DNA from: Oreohelix idahoensis
Taxonomy: Eukaryota; Mollusca; Gastropoda; Stylommatophora; Oreohelicidae
Length of the DNA stretch: 64,000 nt
NCBI GenBank assembly: GCA_024509875.1
Contig: JAMPIV010022935.1
Coordinates: 744,001 to 808,000, forward strand
Direction of reading: 5' to 3'
Positions within the stretch are counted from its first letter, which is position 1. Each line of letters starts with the position of its first letter. Under the pieces are notes generated by a model. It searched no databases. It saw only the letters and a list, made by a program, of their open reading frames with translations, and was not told the DNA's origin. Both the position numbers and the translations under genes were made by a program. Positions 56,416 to 64,000 of this stretch are shown here, piece by piece.

Positions 56416-58139
56416 AAGTGCATCACGGAGGGTAGGCACTCTCACGTCACTTTACCTAACTATGGAGTGTAGGACCCGGAACACACGCGTTGAGTAAGTG
56501 ACCAAATTAGTGAATGAGAGTAATAACAAACTCAAAATGTTAAAGTGTAGTTTCGCGACGATGTTAACACACAAAAAAAAAAAAAAAAAAAATTATATCC
56601 AGAAGTATTGAAAAATGTGTCCAAAGTTTTTGTGAATATATTCAGATGGTCAGTTACTCCATGAAAATAAAGCAGTTTTGTACTAATTTATGTTAATTAT
56701 ATTACTTTCGTTAGGCTAGTTTGCATTAACTGAGAATACCGATGCAATGTATTGGAGCAGAACAACTGGAAGGTCTGACTTCGACACACCGGATCTTAAG
56801 ATAGAAATTAGCTCTCCATTCATTGCAGTTTACTTGTTTTGATCTATTTCTAAAAACCTCAATGGTTTGATATCAGCAACTAACGACTAGTGATTTGTCA
56901 ATGATACAATTACACTATCATGTTTCCAGCAACGTTCTTAGTTCAGTTTCCTTATTTCTAATAAGACAAACATATTACCTTTTGCCCCATGTTGTCCCCG
57001 GGGATCTCCGAGCGGACAAAAAAGAAAAAAAAACAACAACTAGAGCTATTGCTTCCTCAAGCATGTCGTAAAAGGTCACTTGTATGAGGTTGTGCAATGG
57101 TGCTGGTAATATCTTCAAGTAAAACAGACTGCTGCATAAACTGTCACTGCAGGAGCATATGAACTTTGGTGCAGGTTTCTTGAAGACTCTTTGGAGAGGT
57201 GACTCCACGCTACACAGGGAGCACAGAGGGAAATGATGCTATAAAAAAAAAAAATAGTGTAATTTTTCTTTGAACAGCTGCTTTATTTTTTTACTAAAGC
57301 AATACTTTTTAATTTTTTTTCTCCATTGACTTAGATATATCATGCTAAATTCAACTTCGTCTTACTGTTGTTATTGGCTACATTAGGGTCTTTTGATTGA
57401 GTCTCAATGTATTTATTTATTAGTTATTATTTTTATTTGTTTATTTACTTATTTATTTTTTGGTGACCGAGAATCAGCCTTGAGGTCTTGTCTTTGTAAT
57501 TTAGTCCCAGTGTTAGAGAAGAGCACTGGTATCACAGGATAGTCACGGCGGTGAAGGTCTATTTTTCCGAAAGTAATCAGATTAAGTTAGAGCCTAAGAT
57601 GCAACCTTCGCTAGTAACTAACCTATGATAATCAACAATTCAGTAAAACTCAAAATGCAACAATATAAATTTGATAAGTCAGAGGAATACAATTACTGAA
57701 TCATTTATTATGTACAACTATCTTTGGTTTTCTTCTTGTGCAAATATGAATGGTGAAAAATGATGAAATTAGATGAATAAAAGATTAATTACTCAGTTAT
57801 TCAATAGTTGAATTGTAACTATTAATTAAACAAAAGTCCTTGCTGGAATCTTCAAAATGAAACATAACATTCTTTCAAATTTCCTTTAAAACTAAAATGT
57901 CACGTCTTGTCTATCTTCTAGAATAGTTTCTTCATCATGACACAATAGTTTAATTCTTTGTTGACTCTCATAATGGCTGTGGAGTTTTTCACATTGAATA
58001 CTTAACATAAAGTTCTGTTAATGTCCTGTGGGTATACTTCACAGCAATATTAGTTGTAGGTCTTGTACCAGGCCACCAAGCATAGATGGGGCTGGATAGT
58101 CCAATAAAGATGGTATATGGTGCTCCTGTATTGGTCCAG
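56416..58139. other. intergenic, no recognised gene
   Basis: A-runs at 56572-56592 and 57241-57252; AT-rich throughout. A 77-codon minus ORF at 56975-57208 has no family I recognise. TTTATT repeats near 57410-57460. Confidence 0.4.
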
Positions 58140-58149
58140 GAAGGCACTT

Positions 58150-59020
58150 TTGATCTTCTTCTTCTTCTTCCTCGTTCGCCCTCAGACCTCCACATTTATG
58201 ACTCTAATAAAGGCAGCAGTCAACTCAAGGTTCCCGACATCTCCGAACAGTTTTTCGTTGACAGAAGTGGGTTGTTGCCATATGCTACCCCGTTCATTAC
58301 TGTAGGTTGGGCAGTACTGCAGCAGGTGTTCGACTGTCATCGGGCTGGTACCGCAGGTGCAGAGATCTGTTGCACCAATTTTGTATTTGTGGTACAGATG
58401 GTATCTCAATCTGTTGTGTCCAGTGCGTAGTCGAAAAATGATGACCTGTTCTTTTCTGGATAGTTGATGATATGCGTCATTTTTCAAATGTCCCGGGTGC
58501 TCTCTTTCCCATTTGGACTTGAATGTAGCCTTTATAGTGGTCTTTGCCGTTGCGTAAGTTGTCTCTATATCATTTTGCTGTAAGACACCTCCTTCTTTAG
58601 CAAGTCTATCTGCCTCTTCATTTCCTGGTATGTTGCAATGGGCTGGTATCCACTGGATAGTGCACTTCTTGAAGCATTCGGCCAGTCTTTCAAGGGAGAT
58701 TATCAGATCTTTCAATCCTTTAGTTTGGTGGCTCTTCAGCGCTGATATTATTGAGAGGGCATCTGAAAAGATTACTATCTGTTTTTTCTGCCTGTGCTTT
58801 GCATTCAATAAGAGTTTCAGCTGCCTGTTTCAGGGCTTCTGCTTCAGCACAGAAGTTGTTGCAGTATTTTCCAGTGGCAATTGCCATAGAGTGAATTCTA
58901 TTCTTTAATTTTATGAGGATGCCGGCACCCCCATTTTCAACTGCATTTGTTGCCGAACCATCAGTATATGCATGTGTCCAAAGCTTCGCTGGAGTCTATC
59001 TGTCTTCTGCTGTGTGTGTA
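58150..59020 (-). pseudogene. LINE RNase H and C-terminal zinc-like fragment (minus strand)
   Basis: Minus-strand reading: YTDGSATNAVENGGAGI (first acid, near 58960), AEAEALKQAAETL (second), then after a frame change near 58800 IFSDALSIISAL (third) and WIPAHCNIPGNEEADRLAKEG. This is a type I RNase H as in I-, R1- or Jockey-related LINEs. A C-terminal CTCGTSPMTVEHLLQYC Cys/His block follows. The element's end near 58155-58180 reads GGCGAACGAGG plus GAAGAAGAA tail. RT is absent; heavily 5' truncated. Confidence 0.8.
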
Positions 59021-59849
59021 AAGTTTGAATAGTCCGCTGCTAGCCTACATATTGGGAGTGTGCGGCCGTATCGGCCAAGACGTTGTTACAGTTTCTCACT
59101 CTGTTTAGATCTGCGTTTTGAGTGCAGAATCGAGCAAGTGTTAGTTTGGGCCAGAAAACATATTCGTTCTTCTCAACCCTGGCATCTACTACCTTCATCT
59201 ATATATCCTTTTACTGGGACGACCCTTAGCTTCCTTTTCATCTCTGGTTTCCCTTAATTCGTTTTGTCTACGATTTGTAGCAGTTTTTGGAAGACCATTT
59301 TCACACTAACTTCTAACATGCTGGCCTACTTTACCTCGCATATCTCTTGAATTAAAGCACATAGCAACTATTCCTTTCGAATATAACAGCATGGCCTTCT
59401 CCTTCATAAAATGCAATAAATTCCATTTAGTTTCTTCACTCCATTCGTTTGCAATTCCTGTAAATCCGTGGTACCGTTACACAAATTTTTCTGTTGCCAT
59501 TACGCCATTTGCATATTGTTCGCAACACACGCAAGAGAATGCGTTGATTTGATTGGACGATTCAGCAACCTGTCAGGATGAAGCTGCCGAACGCACCAAG
59601 GGGCAATGCTCCCTACTGCGCCACCTCAGATTGGAAGAAAAGAAGCTCTCACAACAAGCAGAAGAGAAAAAAAAAAACACACCGAAAGGAACACCAGAAA
59701 AAAAATGCAGCTGAGGACTATCACCTGAGGGGCGCATTTTCAGTTATGACTGAAGGGCGCTACTACTACTACTCATGTGATAAGCATAAGCGGCACATTC
59801 TAGCCGTGGAGTAAAAGATTCCCGGTAATTATTTGACAATTATACAAGA
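59021..59849. other. intergenic, no recognised gene
   Basis: No coding signal beyond short ORFs. An A-rich patch lies at 59640-59705. Confidence 0.4.
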
Positions 59850-60130
59850 ATTATGAAAACGCAGAAGAGACATGTAGCAGATAAACACAATCGATTGGGA
59901 TTCAACAAGATAAAGATAGGCATTATCGATGAGTGTAACTGTGTTTCCGATCAAATGACTGCTGAACATTTACTTCAAAGGTTCCCAACTTTTGAGGAAC
60001 AGAGAAAGCGCATATGGCCATCACTTAGTACTATTCCTGGAAAAAAAAACTCTACAGAGATACCAATAGCCTCAAGCTGACCGCTGCTTTCTTTGAACAT
60101 ATTCATGTTGACGTCTGAAAGTGAACGAAG
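59850..60130 (+). pseudogene. C-terminal scrap of an RNase H LINE (plus strand)
   Basis: HNRLGFNKIKIGIIDECNCV then MTAEHLLQRFPTFEEQRKRIW matches HNRLRYHLYHKYKIG and MTVEHLLQYCPTYSNERGSIW of the fragment at 58150. After a frame change near 60045 the LKLTAAFFEHI block parallels LELTAAFIRVI there. The second Cys of the zinc-like block is lost (RF). The following GAAC-GAAGAAGAAG is the family's tail. Confidence 0.75.
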
Positions 60131-60255
60131 AAGAAGCAGCAGAGGAAGAAGAAGAAGAAGAAGAAGAAGAAGAAGAAGAAGAAGAAGAAGAAGAAGAAGA
60201 AGAAGAAGAAGAAGAAGAAGAAGAAGAAGAAGAAGAAGAAGAAGAAGAAGAAGAA
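60129..60255. repeat. (GAA)n microsatellite at the LINE tail
   Basis: Near-pure GAA/AAG from about 60144 to 60255, growing out of the LINE 3' terminal AAGAAG. Poly-Arg, poly-Leu and poly-Phe ORFs across it are artefacts. Confidence 0.97.
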
Positions 60256-60377
60256 ACACATTAAAAATGTTGAGCCAGCCGGAGAAGACCTAGTGAGAAA
60301 CGAAGAAATCAAAGTCATTGTTGATTGAAACAGCGCCAATAAAAGAAATATATTGACGGATAAATGATTTTATTGAT

Positions 60378-60614
60378 TTATGACATCTGAAGGGTATGAA
60401 TCCAAGTCAGCTGACAGCATGGACACGTAATCTTAACATTGTGGCGATCGGGAATAGAGCAAAAATCACACGGAACACAGCCTTGTCGTATTCTTTCTTC
60501 TTCGTCTGCTTCTTCTTCTTCTTCTTCGTCTTCGTCTTCTTCTTCTGCTTCTTCTATTGTGGCATCTGCGAACATATCTCTCCACAACTTCGTGTCTCCA
60601 GTACTATTTATCAA
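60378..60614 (-). other. minus-strand ORF with acidic run and Cys cluster, doubtful
   Basis: 78 codons: an acidic run encoded by a CTT/TTC-rich simple repeat, then GCVPCDFCSIPDRHN and TCPCCQLTWIH. The Cys spacing looks zinc-finger-like, but most of the ORF is low complexity and no family is evident. May be chance. Confidence 0.25.
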
Positions 60615-60619
60615 TTATG

Positions 60620-62949
60620 TTGTTGATTTCTTGGTGTCAAATGCTCTAGTATTTTCTCTTGTTGTCGTCCTCTATACCATTCTTTTCCCTTCATTATTTC
60701 CTGTTGTCACACTATATACCAGCCTTGTCTTACTATGAATACTTTGAACCAGTCTCTCATTGCATTATTGTTATTCTTGCAGCCAGCTGTTTACCTTAGA
60801 ACTGAGCTGTTGTGTTATCTAATATATGACAAAGTATCTTCGATGTGAAATCACAGCTGAATTTAAGACAATATTAAAACAGTGCTTACTGTTCTTGCAG
60901 AATGGGAACAATGTTATTGGATGAAAGCTGGCAGCTTTGAATATAGAGTAATTTTAAAAATAAGACCCCCCCCCAAAAAAAATAAATAAATAAATAATCA
61001 AAAGCCTAAGATTAACAGTGTCGCAGCAACAAATATGCATTCCACAGCGAACCACTTAAAAGAGCCACAGGGATAAAGTAACTTATGAACTACCATAATT
61101 AAAAAAAAAATTAACACATAATTGAAAAAAGCTATTGAGAAATTAAGGGGAAAATATCGCCATATTTTTCATATATGTCACAACAACTTGTTAATTATAA
61201 GTTTACACAAAGATTTAATTCTTTCTTATGTTCATTAGAATTAGTGCTACACAGAACACTGCATTTTTATCGAAACATTATTTTATGAAGTAAACAAAGC
61301 TAATGTTACTTTTATCAGTTTGTTCTTATGAAAGGAAATGTTTCTTTTTAAAGAAATTGCCGTTAAGTATGAATAATAAATTTTTTTTAAAAAGTAGGTC
61401 CCGAAGAAGGTTTTCATTGTTGACCCGATGGCAACTTTGTTTTTGTTTGTTTGTTTTTTGGCTTCAATCAACAGCACCTTACACTTCTAATATGTTACGT
61501 TTTTGCAACTGTTGTTCGGCATTGTTGAAATTTCGCTGTTCTTTTACTGCCATATACAAGTAAATACATCTAGGTATAATGCGATACATGTAAGCTATTT
61601 GAAGCAGTGTTACATACTGTACTATGAGTAATCAAAGAATAAATATATAAAGATGCATTTAAATTAGGTTCAGATTTAAGCCGTATGTCCTTAAGTAGTT
61701 GTCGTAATTTGTTTGAAGAGTTCAGCGCATGCGTATGAATGAATTTTGATTTATTTAAAAATTAAGTATAATTTCCTATTCTAATTGTTCTCATAAAGTG
61801 CAAGTTCCACTGGTGTGCGAAAAAGTATGAAAATGCGAATTCCGTAAAAGCCTTAATTTTTGGTGGAACTAATCGTAAACACACGGCATATTTTCTCAGT
61901 ACATTGGACGGTCTCGCCGCTTGACATGGACGGCCAGATGAAAAATCGTGTTCAAATCAACGTCTTTGACAATATAAACATTATCAAAAACTAATTAATA
62001 GATCACGCATGTTTGAAGGGATACAAAACCAAACGAATCTGAACGTGTTTATTCTTTAATTAAACGTATGATAAAATACTGTGATACTCCACAGAGAATA
62101 CCATATTGTTTCCTATCACTCGCCACACCTGTAGGTTTCCCATGCTCTCAAAGCGTCCACTGTTTTAATAGTGCAATTACTTTTTAGAACGGCCGATATT
62201 CCTTAAAGAACGTGCCTTATTAAATATTCATAGTGCTTAAGCGATTATCACCTCTTTCAGGCAATTTGTTCATCCACTTACGAGCAATTCAGGTGCAGAA
62301 CATTCATGGATTGAGCAAATTTCCAATTTGCCTCCGCTGGCATCACAACAAGCGCTCCTAGAGGATTGTATTGTTAGCAAATAGGAGAGATTGATTGCGT
62401 CTCGCTCACGGACATTTCAGGGGGCCACTTTTCTTCGGGAGATCTGAATTGTTTATGGACTTGAATATCCATTTACTGGTACGATGAGTATTGAAGCTTT
62501 TCATTACAAGTTGTTGGGATATCGCGGGCGGCGCCTAGATCGTAGACTGCCGAAGCTGGTTGGGTTTGAAAATTCATGTTAAGGTCCTCTGTCTTTTTTT
62601 ATCTTAAAAGATGATAAGTAACCGTGACAAATGATGTATACAAGAATATTGTCAGTACATTCATACTTTTACATCGAACAGTGGCAACATACGTATTTTA
62701 AAATCAACTAAACCAAAGCGACATCCAAGATGTTATAGATTTTCTTCAATGGATGCTTGTGCAGAATTGTAGAATTAAAATGGTATGGCAGGATAACCAA
62801 CGTGGAACTGATGACAAGAATAATAAAGAGGAGGAAGAAGAGAGAAGAGAACGATGACGTTGGCTACGATAAACATTGAGGAAACCTACTGGCAGCATTA
62901 CAAGGCAGTCTTTGTTCTTGAACCCCCAGGGTTAAGTGAGTTAACGAGA
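60620..62949. other. intergenic, no recognised gene
   Basis: AT-rich, with C- and A-runs at 60966-60990 and short ORFs only. I see no repeats or coding motifs. Confidence 0.4.
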
Positions 62950-63225
62950 GACCCAAAAACACATCAAGAAGTAAATGGGAGACATGCATGAAAGGAACAC
63001 AGAAGACATGGCAAGACCTTGAACGAATGGCACAAGACATAAAGGATTCTCATGAATTAATTGAAAGCCTATGCTCTTTAGGGAAATTAAAGTAATGAAT
63101 GAACCAAACAGCATCTCACACAAGTGTTTACACGAGTACACAAAATAAACGTGAAAAATGAATTTGGAGATAACAACAGCAACCACATTACAAAGTAATA
63201 ATAATAATAATAATTATTATTATAC
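62950..63225 (+). mobile_element. RTE-like LINE C-terminal remnant 1 with (AAT)n tail
   Basis: A frame reading TWQDLERMAQDIKDSHELIE and SLCSLGKLK then stop resembles the last residues of RTE-type LINE proteins (LEKMAQD..W..LV..LC). An AAT/ATT simple repeat at about 63197-63224 may be the tail. Old and degraded. Confidence 0.5.
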
Positions 63226-63315
63226 ACTTTAATGTTTTAAATTTAGACACATATCTTGACATGAAGAAATTAGATGACAGTTTTAAAAGGCACACCTTGT
63301 TCTGGGATCTCCATA

Positions 63316-63350
63316 TCACCCCCCCCCCCCCCCCCCCTCCCCCACCCAAT
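63316..63350. repeat. poly-C run
   Basis: About 20 consecutive C, then CTCCCCCACCC. Confidence 0.95.
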
Positions 63351-63379
63351 ATACACGAAGAAGTGAATTTGAAACATTC

Positions 63380-63505
63380 TTGAAAGAGCTCAAGAAGGCA
63401 CACAAAAACCTTGAGCTGATGCCATAGAACAGGAAGGTTTGGCGAGGTTTGGCGAGGTTTGGCGAGGATTAGTTGGAAGCCTATGCTCCACGTTGAGCTG
63501 AATAT
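63380..63505 (+). mobile_element. RTE-like LINE C-terminal remnant 2
   Basis: KKAHKNLELMP then stop and NRKVWRG parallels the first remnant (LERMAQD). It contains three tandem 10-bp units GTTTGGCGAG (about 63438-63468). Confidence 0.45.
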
Positions 63506-64000
63506 TAATGACGACCAATGATGACAATATTTTTAAAAATATCATCATCATGAAGACTTTCAGTTTCAGTACATCGTCAGTATTATCATGACGATTTATT
63601 TACGTACTTCTGGCAGTGAAATCGTTGCAGAGCTTACGTCCAGGTTATTACGTTACTGCATCTTCAGCATAGTATGTAGTTGTTAAAAAGTCATAACTAC
63701 GTTTATCAATCCCTATGATGAACTATTCTGCTCTCGGCATAGTACGCAGTTGTTTAAACAGAAGAAACGAAGTTTCCAGAATATTACCTTGTAACCCTTA
63801 CTTTTCTGGCGCCACGCCTCTGTACAACGATTGTCAAGCCATGCTCAGGTATCCTGAAAGCACAGAGAGGAAAACAAAAAGTGACATACAGAAACCAGTT
63901 ACCAAAGATGTGATTGATTAATTACGTGTTAAGCTTTCACCAACTACCCTACCCAGTAGCAGGCACCCGCTACTTGGTCAGTTCTCTATAAAAGACGAAG
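63506..64000. other. no recognisable feature
   Basis: Short ORF at 63715-63921 shows no known motif. Confidence 0.4.

Noticed and set aside
60093..60339. Poly-Arg, poly-Leu and poly-Phe ORFs
   Set aside because: Different frames of the (GAA)n run.

Overview
This is a 64-kb stretch of animal nuclear DNA, AT-rich and almost entirely made of transposable elements. I found no host gene, rRNA or true tRNA gene. The mix (Ty3/gypsy elements with integrase ahead of reverse transcriptase, RTE-like LINEs, LINEs with an RNase H domain, Helitron remnants, tRNA-derived SINEs, long CAT/TA/GAA microsatellites) fits an invertebrate metazoan. A mollusc is a plausible guess, but nothing in the sequence proves it.

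Layout. 1-8817: LTR element A, with its 5' LTR cut by the window edge. It has an intact 999-aa gag-protease-integrase ORF and a frameshifted RT-RNase H. 8818-11377: a SINE and two Helitron helicase scraps. 11392-14954: a full-length RTE-like LINE on the minus strand with a 14-bp target duplication, itself hit by a truncated copy of its own family and by a short poly(A)-tailed insertion. 15377-17069: a broken copy of an unnamed multicopy gene family, partly bracketed by diverged inverted repeats. 17260-17348: an 89-bp palindromic MITE-like hairpin. 20649-21236: a tandemly duplicated block containing a CAT-type microsatellite array.

The most striking structure is 21180-54715. The second copy of the CAT array is split by three separate LTR insertions, all in the same orientation and all with the same 5-bp target duplication ATCAC: element B (21237-38685, 3-kb LTRs, one long gag-like ORF, no pol), solo-LTR-like element E (38766-44470) and element D (44575-54673). 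The neighbouring array copy serves as an uninterrupted reference. Each is further nested. B holds a TG...CA solo LTR (its empty site is visible in B's other LTR) and a complete gag-pol element C. E holds a 3.26-kb head-to-head concatemer of a 468-bp SINE-containing unit, flanked by 12-bp repeats. D holds an inverted solo LTR of its own family.

Elements A, C and D have the order gag - integrase - RT - RNase H, known from Gmr1-like Ty3/gypsy elements. C and D, though clearly distinct copies, both lack the protease and the integrase catalytic core and carry the same unidentified replacement segment. They also share a 7-A frame break in gag. They look like a lineage mobilised in trans. 54716-64000 holds further LINE tails, a SINE and simple repeats. 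No envelope-like gene follows RNase H in A, C or D.
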